A stretch of 64,000 nt of DNA. Source: Amoebidium appalachense (Eukaryota; Ichthyosporea). The notes under the pieces were generated by a model. The model was given only the letters and a program-made list of their open reading frames with translations, was not told the origin of the DNA and made no database searches. Position 1 is the stretch's first letter; every line of letters starts with the position of its first letter. Location: assembly GCA_963693365.1 (NCBI GenBank), contig CAVNZM010000001.1, positions 18,786,001 to 18,850,000 on the forward strand, given 5' to 3'. Positions 1-14,014 of the stretch are shown piece by piece. The position numbers were made by a program, and so were the translations under genes.

Positions 1-565
1 GCGGCGTTGCGGGGGGAGAGGGGTTGTTTTTGTGCGCCCACGGGAGTGATGTGCGCAGGGTGGGGGGGGGTGGTGGTGGTGGGGGGTGGGGAGAAGGGGG
101 GAGGGGGGGAGAGGGGAGAAGGTGCCTCGGGCTGTACATGTCATGGATGGGTCTGTACATGCACAACCATGTTTCGCGAGACTGACAAAGTGATGGTTGA
201 TGGGGTGGGTGTTTGAACCCAGGCTGCTTGTTTTCTTCCTGCAAGGCAGGCTTTTTCTTTAGCCGAACTTAACAATACCACATAGATCGTTTTTTTTTGG
301 CTTCTGGTGCCCACATACACGGAGATGATGGCTAGTTGAATATCAGGATTTCTGGTTTCACGTCCCCACCCTAGCACACAAATGTAAAGGAACAGTTGGT
401 TCCAAAGGTATGGGATAAAGAATTAAATCTAATATAGCAAACGATAATGCTACCGTCTTGTTATTAGCTAATTTTTAGTCTCAGGTGACCGCTTTTTGAT
501 TGGCTACATCATCTTTTTCTGCCTTCATTAGCCCACACTAACCACTGTGATTGGTTGGATATCAG

Positions 566-3514
<2,949 letters not shown>

Positions 3515-5037
3515 AATGATAAGTGGGTTCTTGTGTTCCGGTATCAGACATAGATATGACGCCCAGAGGCAGTTTCTAGTGCACACATACACATAGCAGA
3601 TCGTGAGTGTGCACAAGAGCATGCAGACACACAGACAAGCACACCCACCTACCTACACGCAGCGCGGTCAGCCACACACGCACACGCACTTACACACAGA
3701 GCTAAGCTTGTACAGACACGGCACCCGCGGTTGTTCCTGTTAGTATTGGCCTGTGTGAAAGTACATACTTTTTCAGTTCTGGTCCTTCCACATCTACCCG
3801 TAGTACATTGAAATCGGTTCTGTTATTGGGGCTTGATAACCTGTGTATGTGCTACTGTAGTGTATATGCTTTGGTGACCGAAACATGGGGTTTCTATTTA
3901 CCACGGTCATTTTCGAGGTTTGAGCTTTCGTTTTAATATCAAAAAAGACAACGTTTTTCTGGAGAATGCCTGTACATGTACGAATAGCTATGACGAATTA
4001 TGCCATATATAGTAAAATATGTATTTGTATACATAGCACAGGGATGTTTGTGGCAGCCTACCTACTTGTAATGCATAAGGATAGCTAGGTCACTATAGTC
4101 TCTCTGTCACACCTAAAACGCTGCAAGGCATCACTTTATATATGATGTCATGTGTAACAACACTTGGATTATAATGAATGAAAATGTCGGCTCATCTGAG
4201 AGCTGGGACTTTGTGAATGTTTACATCGATATCGGCTCATCTCAGAGCTGGGATCATTGAGATCATTGTTCATGCAGACTGCCACATTGAGTTGCAGCAA
4301 GTATTCTCAGCTTTTTAAGCTCATGGCCTGATTGTGTTGATATTTGAAAGTTCTTAAAGTAAGGGTTTTAGCGAGTCTATTGGGCCCGGGGTCTGTTTGA
4401 GTTTGTTTATTGCTTTAAAATATGCGCATGCAGGCACAGGGTACATACCCATGCCCACCCCCACTCCAAAATGGTTCTCTAATGCGAGCACACTTTTATT
4501 AGAATCAGCAAAGTTCCGGTTGTGATAAAGCAAAGACTACATCCAACCTTTGTTGAATGACAAAAAATAGATGTAAATTTACATTTTACATTTTACCTCA
4601 GCATTTTCCTGCATGAACATAGCACCCTGTTCAGTCACGTGCTCTGCGGGTCGACAGCTGGCAGGCTCAGCCTGACTAATGAGCTGACTGTATACCCAAC
4701 AGCCGGCATAACATGTAGTCACAGAGAATCTGCTGATTGGCCAGCTATAAATAGTTCTGACGCTCTTCGCTAAACAACCGGTACCACGACAGTACCACGT
4801 CGCTATACTTTTCTCCGCCGGTACAGAAGCTAAACTGCTTAAAATATACTATTTAGGAATATCGAATTTACTATTTTAGTATCGAAAACACACTACCTAT
4901 GAAATTTGAAATTATATATTGGGTCACTGCCCGCGGTGAGGCTTGGTCATTGGACAATCATTGGTTGTAACGCAGTGAATATCATGCATGCCAACGCCAC
5001 AAAGATAACAAAGCAACTGTTATCTAATCAAATCATT
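3515..5037. other. Gene-free stretch downstream of the SLC12 gene
   Basis: No convincing exon is seen. The region holds a CA-rich patch (3580-3700) and a local duplication in which the motif CGGCTCATCT(G/C)AGAGCTGGGA occurs twice between about 4188 and 4255. A CCAAT/TATA pair lies at 4736-4754. AT-rich sequence without repeats of note fills the rest. Confidence 0.6.
4736..4754 (+). promoter_or_regulatory. Promoter-like inverted CCAAT plus TATA box
   Basis: ATTGG (inverted CCAAT) at 4736-4740 is followed closely by TATAAATAG at 4746-4754. The box is a strong match to a Pol II TATA element, but no reading frame of substance follows on the + strand, so it may be a relic promoter of a transposon. 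Confidence 0.3.
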
Positions 5038-5080
5038 CCCAATCTCCTTCAGTGACAGGTTTCCTGTCAGGGAGATTGGG
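5038..5080. repeat. 43-nt two-step hairpin
   Basis: Outer stem CCCAATCTCC (5038-5047) pairs with GGAGATTGGG (5071-5080). An inner stem TGACAGG (5053-5059) pairs with CCTGTCA (5063-5069) around a TTT loop. It lies 6 bp outside the 17-bp repeat that begins the DIRS-type element at 5087. Confidence 0.6.
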
Positions 5081-5279
5081 CTAAAGTTAGACACCAAACT
5101 GCTTTTCGATTGCTTTATGGCCGGTCTGATGATGAGAGGCAGCACCCGGCCGCCGTCCCCGCAGGCCCCCACTGGGCCGCAAATAAATCACATGTACTGA
5201 CTCCCGGCCCTGGGGCCATACACACGAGATCAATACAGATAAGGCCCTCGGGCCCGAAAACAGAAATCATCCCCCCCCC

Positions 5280-5312
<33 letters not shown>

Positions 5313-5421
5313 ACCCAAAACCAAGCACTACTACCCTCAACCTAGCACTTACAGCCCTGATCCATAAAGCTGAGAACAGCAGGCAAACGGCGAGGAAACA
5401 GAATGCGGGCGGGTGGGTGGG

Positions 5422-5574
5422 TCCTAAGAGAAGCGGCGAGGAAAAGACTGTTTGAGAGAAGCGAAAAACATGACTTTTATAGTCGCTTCTACAGGAAGAG
5501 ATGTGTGATACCGATCATCACACCATCTTCTTCCGATTGGTGGATAAAATGAGTATTTACCAAATATATCATTT
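5422..5574. repeat. 153-bp direct repeat of DIRS-type element, left copy
   Basis: From TCCTAAGAGAAGCGG to ATATATCATTT this copy matches 15933-16085 with one difference over 153 bases (ATACC versus ATGCC after GTGTG). The near identity implies a recent insertion or recombination compared with the decay of the coding part. Confidence 0.9.
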
Positions 5575-5660
5575 TAGACACCAAACTGCTATCTACGTCC
5601 ACTAAGACACAGCAGGCTAACATGAACTATTATACATTTACGCTGGCTGGCTGGGGCCCC

Positions 5661-6044
5661 TCAGCCTGCCCAGGAACCGGGGGTGCCGTCCAGACGAAAT
5701 GCTTGCATACGCCACGGCCGCACCCCGCGCGGGAAAATCACCTCAGAGGGGCGCAGAGGCACACTTGCCGAAGCCAACCCCTGAATGACGGGCCACCACG
5801 ACGCCGTATCCCACACTGGAACGACGAGGATGCCCGCTGCACCTTCCCGCTGCAGCTTGGCCACCGTTCGCTTGATCAGCGGGAACGGAGGCGCCCACCA
5901 GCTTGGTGCCGTCCACGGCACCGCCAACCCGTCTGCCATCCCACCGGGGGCCCCTGCCTGGGCCCACACATTAAACTCGGCCTTCACTGCCGAGGTGTGG
6001 GTGGCAAACCGATCGACTTCGGGCTGCATCATATCAGCAAACAT
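5661..6044 (-). pseudogene. DIRS-type RNase H C-terminal segment
   Basis: An open frame on the minus strand reads QPEVDRFATHTSAVKAEFNV near its start and has WWAPPFPLIKRTVAKLQREG and ILVVPVWDTASWWP further on. In DIRS elements the conserved block PEVDLFAS...FPPFPLIxxxLxKIxxE...LVxPxWPxxxWxP follows the RNase H core directly, so this is the missing downstream part of the reading frame broken at about 14034. It is separated from that part by an 8-kb insert. The downstream methyltransferase and recombinase regions expected in the family are absent. Confidence 0.65.
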
Positions 6045-6930
6045 CTCCCGGCATCTTTTTCCCGTCTCAAACCAGTCTGGGACATCCTAAACCCGTAACC
6101 CATCCTGAACCATACCCTTTGTAACCGTTATTAGTTAGAGATGACTCCAAGCTATCCCTAACCCGTCCGGCTTTAGCAGGCGATATTAAAGACATCTCTG
6201 TAAGTACGTCCTTAGCATATCTGTAACCCGGCGAAACCCTATCCCGTGTTCCATCTGTTTCCTCCCCCAAGCATATCTTAGAGCCGTCTTTGTTATGTCT
6301 TAAACGAATCTATAAAAAGACAATATTTATGAACTTTTACTAAAAAGATATCCCCAGCATATCTGTAAGCTATCGATCAGCCGTCTACAAGAGCGCTTTG
6401 CGATCACCAATATCCATCTTTAATACTACTTTATGTAGTTCAGACGAACATATATGGCATACTTAACACCTCTTGAAGAATTTGCAGAGATATATTACAG
6501 ATATGTTGTGGTTAACCTAAATGTATCCTTACGATGTAGTTATGTAATATGTTATTTCAGTCTAACACGAGTTGTCGACTTTAGGACGTACTAAAAGCAA
6601 CTCACCGATAGGCTAGGGATATTTTTATTGGTACATAGTGACACAAACAAGATATGCGTGAGACGTATTTACGTCATAATATAGATTCATCATCAATTGA
6701 GGAAAAGACACAATTAATATACACTTTAGACGGCTTTAGGACGGCCTAACGTTATATATGGTCGCTCCCATAGATAGAATAATTATATATTCATAGTTCT
6801 GGTAAGAGCACCGGAAGATTTCTTGATGCAATTTTAAAGCCATCTTTCAGGATGTTCTAAAAGTCACACTAAAAAGACCGTCGTCATCCTTAAAGTCATC
6901 TGTTGGATGGCTGGAGGTTGTCGTGATGAT
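6045..6930. repeat. Left subterminal motif array of nested element
   Basis: Short degenerate units such as GACATCCTAAACCCG, TTAAAGACATCTCTGTAAG, CATATCTGTAACCCG and CATCCTTAAAGTCATC recur every 20-40 bases without any open frame. Units are partly self-complementary (GAC-TC and CTTAA-G cores). The same vocabulary appears at 13085-14014. Confidence 0.5.
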
Positions 6931-6946
6931 ATCTTAAACCCCCACC

Positions 6947-6985
<39 letters not shown>

Positions 6986-7725
6986 GGGACCACCACCCAC
7001 CCCACATGAACCTTTGACGATCGATGACGACGATGAGGTGCCAGACCCACAGGGTCTTTTCCTGGGCACCACCACCCACCCCACATGAACCTTTGACGAT
7101 CGATGACGACGACGAGGTGCCAGACCCACAGGGTCTTGCCTCCATACTTTATTTACCTTAACAGGACAAAGAGCCGGTACCCACCTATGGGTGCTAAACA
7201 TGCACATGATCATTCATGTGCTATAAGAGCAACACAGAAACGAAACACGGAAACAACAGCAGCCATAGGACAAAGAGCCCCAGACCCACAGGGTCTTGCC
7301 TCCATACTTTATTTACCTTAACAGGACAAAGAGCCGGTACCCACCTATGGGTGCTAAACATGCACATGATCATTCATGTGCTATAAGAGCAACACAGAAA
7401 CGAAACACGGAAACAACAGCAGCCATAGGACAAAGAGCCCCAGACCCACAGGGTCTTGCCTCCATACTTTATTTACCTTAACAGGACAAAGAGCCGGTAC
7501 CCACCTATGGGTGTAAACGTGCACATGATCATTCATGTGCTATAAGAGCAACACAGAAACGAAACACGGAAAAACCAGCAGCCATAGGACAAAGAGCCCC
7601 AGACCCACAGGGTCTTGCCTCCATACTTTATTTACCTTAACAGGACAAAGAGCCGGTACCCACCTATGAAACGAAAAACGGAAACAACAGCAGCCATAGG
7701 ACAAAGAGCCGGTACCCACCTCTAG
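6947..7725. repeat. C-run, 78-bp duplication and 160-bp tandem array
   Basis: After a C-run (6951-6983), a ~78-bp unit with CACATGAACCTTTGACGATC occurs twice. Then a 160-bp unit starting CAGACCCACAGGGTCTTGCC repeats at 7121, 7281, 7441 and about 7600, the last copy truncated. Each full unit holds GCACATGA-TCAT-TCATGTGC, an 8-bp stem with a 4-base loop. Copies are nearly identical. Confidence 0.85.
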
Positions 7726-8315
7726 ATGATAACGTAGCCTTATAGCTGCTGATGACTTCATGGGCCAACCTTGCCAAAACCTGTAAAAGAACTCGAGCTA
7801 AGAATTAGCTCATCCTACTTGCGAGAAGTGGGGGGGAGGGGGGGGGGGGGGGGGGGGGGGGACTGAGGGGGCTGACTGAGAGTGGCAAAAAAAGAGTCGA
7901 CAGAACCAACCTCAAACATAGTAAGGACGGAAACCCGGACCAGAACTTATGAAGTCTAGAGAAGCAGAAAATAGCTTGAACGATCGGTGGAGGGGATGAT
8001 AGCTATAGTGCTAACAGCAAAAGTAGTGCCCACAGTCGCTGGTTCATGAACGTGAAAGGCAACGTGCATCTGCAGCCAGCAGACACACGCACACGCACGC
8101 ACACACACACACATACACACACACACACATAGACACAGACACAGACATAAACACAGGACGGACACAGACCAGACAGACAAACGCCATATGCACAAAAGCA
8201 GGCAACACAAAACTAACCTTCAAAGGGCCTTTCAGCCGTTAGGCGAAGAAGCTGCAGCATGCAGCATGGTCCAAAACAATCAGCACGGTGGCTGCGCGAT
8301 CTGAGGAGGGGATCT

Positions 8316-8425
8316 GTGACCAGGCGACCTGCGGGAAGGGAACTGCGACCAGGCGACCTGCGGGAAGGGACCTGCGACCAGGCGACCTGCGGGAAAGGAC
8401 CTGCGGACCTGCGGGAAGGGGGAAG
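8316..8425. repeat. 29-bp minisatellite
   Basis: About 3.5 units of a 29-bp motif containing GGCGACCTGCGGGAAGG follow each other with few changes. GC-rich, no gene function apparent. Confidence 0.8.
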
Positions 8426-8762
8426 AGAAATGGAGCAAACAACGTGCGTACAGGCTTAAATGGAGAAAAAATTGCAAACCGGATTGGGATTTAGCCAATC
8501 ACTATTCGCCGCGCCTGATTAGGGAAAAGATAAAAATAGATTTCGGCTCGCGCGCGCGCGTGCATCAGCTTGGTGCCCTTAGCGCTACCCTTAGTGCCCT
8601 TAGTCACAACTATCAGACTATAGTTACGTGTCCTCCACTTCTTTGTTCTTGACCATTTTTTCGGCATGAAAGGGTTTCTGTTACTTCTTGCTGTCCTTCT
8701 TAGCGTGCTTGCTTGTCTTTTTTTCAACATGGGTGTCACTGGCGCTTTCGACTTCTTTGAAA

Positions 8763-8814
<52 letters not shown>

Positions 8815-9193
8815 GCACACACACTCACACATGCACACTACACACACCCACACACACACACACACAGGCGCGCATACACAGGCACGCACACACACACAGG
8901 CGCACACCTACACAACACACACAGCACATGCACACACAAGCGCACACACGCACACACCCTGTTATCCCTGATCATGATGCCCCCTCCCCCCCTCCCTCTT
9001 CCCCCCCGCGCACCCCCCCCCCCCCCCCCCCCCCACCCACCCACCCCACCCACCCACCTACAAAGACGAAAACATTGTACATGTATTGCAAACACAAATA
9101 TACTCGCACATATACATACACACATTCACTTTAATCTTTCAGGCTACATGTGCAATTGGCATTAATTATGCACAGTCGATAGAATTCGTTGTG

Positions 9194-9228
<35 letters not shown>

Positions 9229-9343
9229 TCGTTCCCCCCATATGCAATGGGGATAATATTGTTTCCCGCTATTAATTAAAAAATCACCGTTCTAACTTCC
9301 TAAGACCGAACCACTTGTAACACCGACAGTTTCGGTTGTGTGG

Positions 9344-9382
<39 letters not shown>

Positions 9383-9400
9383 ACCCACCCACCACCACCT
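8763..9400. repeat. CA-rich microsatellite block and C-runs
   Basis: (CA)n from 8763 grades into a long imperfect CA/GCACAC block to about 8960. C-runs follow at 9009-9034, 9197-9224 and 9347-9380. No exon was seen here. Confidence 0.85.
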
Positions 9401-9496
9401 TACCAATATTGAGGTGTACACTGCCCCCACATCCCCAAATGTGTGCTGAATATCCCGTGCTAGGAAACCAATAACGTGAAAGTAACACATGCCGCA

Positions 9497-10611
9497 TGTG
9501 GGTAGTTATTGAAAAAACCAATAATGTCTAGGTAACATACTATGTACATATACTATGCTACAAAGGGGGTTCTATACGAGCTACAACGTTGTGTTTTTTT
9601 CGTGTGACCCTCGTACTCCAGGGGCACATTCACCATCCCCCCCATAAACTTTGTGGTAAAGTTCTCGTGCTAGAAGCTGTTCTGTGGGTAGTTATTGAAA
9701 AAACGAATAATGTCTAGGTAACACATGTACATATACTATGCTACAAGGGGGGTTCTATTCGAGCTACAATGTTGTGTTTTTTTCGTGTGACCCTCGTACT
9801 CCAGGGGCACATTCACCATCCCCCCCATAAACTTTGTGGTAAATCTCTCGTGCTAGAGGCTGTTCTGTGGGTAGTTATTGAAAAACCAATAATGTCTAGG
9901 TAACATATGTACATATACTATGCTACAAGGGGGGTTCTATACGAGCTACAACGTTGTGTTTTTTTCGTGTGACCCTCGTACTCCAGGGGCACATTCACCA
10001 TCCCCCCCATAAACTTTGTGGTAAATGTCTCGTGCTAGAAGCTGTTCTGTGGGTAGTTATTGAAAAAACCAACTTAGTAATGTCTAGGTAACACATGTAC
10101 ATATACTATGCTACAAGGGGGGTTCTATTCGAGCTACAATGTTGTGTTTTTTTCGTGTGACCCTCGTACTCCAGAGGCACATTCACCATCCCCCCCATAA
10201 ACTTTGTGGTAAAGGTCTCGTGCTAGAAGCTGTTCTGTGGGTAGTTATTGAAAAAACCAATAATGTCTAGGTAACACCTGTACATATACTATGCTACAAT
10301 TGCAAGGGGGGTTCTATTCGAGCTACAATGTTGTGTTTTTTTCGTGTGACCCTCGTACTCCAGGGGCACATTCACCATCCCCCCCATAAAGTTTGTGGTA
10401 AATCTCTCGTGCTAGAGGCTGTTCTGTGGGTGGTTATTGAAAAACCAATAATGTCTAGGTAACATATGTACATATACTATGCTACAAGGGGGGTTCTATA
10501 CGAGCTACAACGTTGTGTTTTTTTCGTGTGACCCTCGTACTCCAGGGGCATATTCACCATCCCCGCCATAAACTTTGTGGTAAATGTCTCGTGCTAGAAG
10601 CTGTTCTGTGT
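9497..10611. repeat. Satellite array of six 182-190-bp units with higher-order pattern
   Basis: Units start at about 9501, 9687, 9870, 10052, 10240 and 10430 (marker GGTAGTTATTGAAAAA). Each contains TACATATACTATGCTACAA, TTTTTTTCGTGTGACCC and GTGGTAAA...TCGTGCTAGA. Variant markers (AGAGGCT versus AGAAGCT, CTATTCG versus CTATACG) make unit 2 resemble unit 5 and unit 3 resemble unit 6. That points to a three-unit higher-order period of about 553 bp. Confidence 0.85.
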
Positions 10612-10787
10612 CTGATGTGTGGATGTCTGTGTATGTTGTGTGTGTGTGCATGTCTGTGTGTGTGTATGTGCTCAGTTGAAAGGGAAGGGGGGGAGAGGGG
10701 GGATGCACCGTGTGTGTGCATGTGTGCACGTGTGTGTGTGTGCTCTGTGGAGAGGGAAGGGGAGGGGGGAAATGCACCGTGTGTGTG

Positions 10788-10831
<44 letters not shown>

Positions 10832-10984
10832 TGTGTGTGTTGTGTGTTTGTGTGTGTGTGCATGTCTGTGTGCATCGTGTGTGTTGTGTGTGTGTGTGTG
10901 TGCATGTCTGTGCATGTGTGCATGTGCTCGGTGGAGAGGGAAGGGGAAGGGGGGGATTCGTGTCCGTGCATGTGTGCATGTGTG

Positions 10985-11045
<61 letters not shown>

Positions 11046-11120
11046 ATGTATGTGTGTGTGTATGTGCTCAGTTGAGAGGGAAGGGGAGGGGGGGGGTGCA
11101 CCGTGTGTGTGCATGTGTGC
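10612..11120. repeat. Compound TG minisatellite
   Basis: (TG)n stretches are punctuated four times by a block GCTC(A/T/G)GT(T/G)GA(A/G)AGGGAAGGGG with a G-run, often followed by TGCACCGTGTGTGTGCATG. The block spacing is irregular, so the array grew by unequal duplication of TG-plus-block segments. Confidence 0.8.
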
Positions 11121-11830
11121 ATGTTAATGCAAAGTACACACGGGGGAGTCCGTAGAATTTTTTTCCCGACGGAGGGGGGGGGGGACGTGATCGGGGAATT
11201 TCAGTGTTTTCTCCAGTCCCGCATGCAACATACCAGCCTTCGTATTCAAAAAACCCAAACACCCTTTCCTTTAGCAAGTAGCTGACTTTCTCACCACCAA
11301 ACGTAGATGGGGGTGGGGGGGAGTGCCCACGTTCACCCACACATCCCCACGGGCATTTGCCGGCCCATCAGGGGGGGTCCAAGAGGGGGGGGGGGGGGGG
11401 GTCATTCTATAGTGTGCATGTGTTGTGGAGGGAAAAAACGTGCAAAAACTCTCAGAATGGACGGATTTCGATGCAGTTTTTTTTTGTTTTCCCAATGGGA
11501 AGGTATGTTAATGCAAAGTACACACGGGGGAGTCCGTAGGATTTTTTCCCGACGGAGGGGGGAACGTGATCGGGGAATTTCAAGACGAAAAATCTAAAGT
11601 CTCAATATCTGCCAAAACCCTCCGAATGGACGGGGGGGAGAGGGGGGGGGGGGGGGGGGGGAGGCATCAAACGTGATGGCTCACACACCCCCACTGAAGT
11701 TTGCTGGCCCCATAGGTGGGGTCCAGTGGGGGGGGGGGGGGGGGGGGGGGGTCATTGTATAGTGTGCTTTTTTTTTTGTGGGGGGGGGGGGGGTTACACA
11801 TTGGGTGGTTATTTCCAAGGCAATGGCAAC

Positions 11831-11860
<30 letters not shown>
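11121..11860. repeat. Duplicated ~80-bp block plus G-run modules
   Basis: ATGTTAATGCAAAGTACACA...GTCCGTAG.ATTTTTTCCCGACGG occurs at 11121 and again at 11515. A second module (TGCCGGCCCAT or TGCTGGCCCCAT, G-run, TCATT.TATAGTGTGC) occurs at about 11357 and 11702. G-runs and a C-run (11833-11867) fill the rest. The two modules alternate, a sign of segmental duplication. Confidence 0.7.
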
Positions 11861-11869
<9 letters not shown>

Positions 11870-11870
<1 letters not shown>

Positions 11871-12298
11871 TCCCCGGCGGGCCCGCCGCTGCGCTGCGGA
11901 AGATTACTCTGATCCACTCGAATCCTTTTGTCCCAAACACAGGCTTGCAGGATAAGAAAGGCCTGCACCTTGCAAAGCTGGATGCCTATTTTGCATCAGA
12001 AGGGAACTTCGACCCCAGCCCCAGGCTTGAAGGACGTGGCAATTGCCTAAAGTTCCTGCCGCTACAGCTGCAGTTGTTCCTAGCGGGCTTAACGCCTGCT
12101 GAAGCACGGGGGACTCCACGGGGGGATCTGCCTCTTCCAGTGAAAAGAAAAATATTCCCATACAACAGCTGCTATATTCGACTGCAAGAAGGTGAGGAGG
12201 GAGTGTATCTTAGGGTGGTGGGATGTAAGGAGTTTTATGGTCGGCGATCCGCACTGCAGTTTCAGGTATGGTTGGCGTATTTATTCAGGACGTACTGA
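11870..12298 (+). CDS. Unrecognised open frame inside nested element
   Basis: An open + frame of about 140 residues follows a C-run and ends TGA at 12296-12298. It reads with mixed, protein-like composition (for example NPFVPNTGLQDKKGLHLAKL and PLPVKRKIFPYNSCYIRL). No family is recognised. No ATG lies where the protein-like part begins, so it could be an exon with an upstream acceptor; a possible donor GTATGG follows ALQFQ near 12266. It is the only frame in the 8-kb insert with plausible coding character, so it may be cargo of that element or a relic. Confidence 0.3.
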
Positions 12299-12359
12299 CA
12301 GAATAGTAAGTATAGCTCTAGTATAGCGTGATGATATTCTAAGGAGCTTCCTAAGGTAT

Positions 12360-12455
12360 GCCCATACCTGAGACTGGTTCCCATACCTGAGACTGGTTCC
12401 CATACCTGAGACTGGTTCCCATACCTGAGACTGGTCCCCATACCTGAGACTGGTT
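12360..12455. repeat. 19-bp tandem repeat, five units
   Basis: CCCATACCTGAGACTGGTT is repeated five times almost without change, ending at the start of TTCTCTTTGCC. Confidence 0.9.
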
Positions 12456-13084
12456 CTCTTTGCCTCGAGTAAACAGCGTAAACCCCGATATATATCTTTG
12501 CGTTTTTTTGCGTTTTTTGTGCATTTTTTTATTTTTTTATTTTTTAATGTGTTTATTTAGGGTAAATTCCACGCACCGGCCACTTGCTCCGCGCAGGCAT
12601 TGCACCGTTTGCCAAGGTATCTCGCCTAATTTATAGGTACCTTAAATATTATTATAACTAAAACTTCTGTATTTGGCAGTTGAATGCCCCAGTTTTACTT
12701 ACATTAGACGGATCATGATTGTAATGATAACAGTGCTTCAGATTCTGTTTTGCACCCCTCCAGTAAATCTTTGTTTCCATTGGCTATCAACGCCTCGCGC
12801 GCACCTGCGCGAGCCTTCATGTTTCATGTTTCAATAAAAGCGTACCTTGTGACGCCTTCATTGTGAATGCAGTGTGAAATTCGATCCTAAAAAACAACCA
12901 ATCAAAAACGTTGGAGTGATCTATCCCACAATCAAATGCGAAATCCCTTTTCCGGCCGTATATATTGAGCTAACCCGCGCATCATGGATCGTGGTCCTGG
13001 GTAATCGGCATTGACCGGGTGGTGAAGACGCCGTGGCTGAGGATAGCGATACGTGCTTTGCTTTTCTATCCCAGGGAACACTTA

Positions 13085-14014
13085 AAGATCATCTAAATCG
13101 ATCCCATTGAAGCCTTAAAGAGGCCCTAAAGTAATCCTAACACAATACCTAATTGCAACTCTGAACATCTTTAAGCTACCCCAAATAGGGCGTGAAGATC
13201 GCAGAAAGGTATCACCAATACTTGCCTAAGATTGCGTTAGCATATCACATGCACATACATGGCCTGTCTTGAAGATATAATTTGGATGGCCAATAGCGCT
13301 ACAAAAGAACTCTCCAAAGATCTCCTTAGATGATCCACTGCCTAGCTGTGATATATCCTGACGACATTCTAACGCAATCAGTTCGTTTCGCAAATGTTGC
13401 ATGGCCATACGGGATTAAGAGAGGATAAAGGTTGTACTAAGATCTCCGCAGTACATCTTTAACATATCTCTACGCCCATCCCACGAGCGCCTTGTGTCAA
13501 CTTACTTGCGTGTATAATGCATCTTACACACATCTATATAATATGTATCGGTATCTCTCATAGACATCCTGTAGAATGAGTGCAGACGTCTTTAGGACAT
13601 CTGTTAACTACCCCATGTTCCGGGATGATAAAAATATCTCCTCAATCCGTCCAAGATATCTTTAAGACGTAAAAGACATGAAAACCCGAAAGACGTCTTT
13701 CATATATCCCGTATGCATCCGCAACCCATCTTACAATTTAATGGGGGGTTAAGGACATCCGGACTTGTGCTGATGGGTATAAGTGCACTTCCAGGTGTCT
13801 GTATGACATCTTGTCAGACGACTTTACTACGTCTTGCAGATGTCCACTGTCTTGAATCCGTGCCAGACGTATTTAATATATATGGGATGTGTTTCAGACG
13901 CCTTGCCATCCTGAAATTCCGGGTTATCCTAAACCCGTCCTAAGCTATCTTTTAGATATATTAACGACGTTAGGACGTCCTAAAGTCGTACAAGACAGGT
14001 TTCGGATGGGGGGT
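13085..14014. repeat. Right subterminal motif array of nested element
   Basis: Degenerate units such as AAAGATCATCTAAAT, GAACATCTTTAAGC, CAGACGTCTTTAGGACATC, AGATATCTTTAAGACG and TTAGGACGTCCTAAAG crowd this stretch, several of them near-palindromic. The same words, and the phrase ATCCTAAACCCGTCC, match the left array at 6045-6930 in the same strand sense. Confidence 0.5.

Noticed and set aside
5126-5140. CTGATGA word resembling a hammerhead ribozyme core
   Set aside because: No GAAA box or pairing stems at the required spacing.
7121-7725. CRISPR-like array
   Set aside because: Units are 160-bp tandem copies without unique spacers, in a eukaryotic transposon context.
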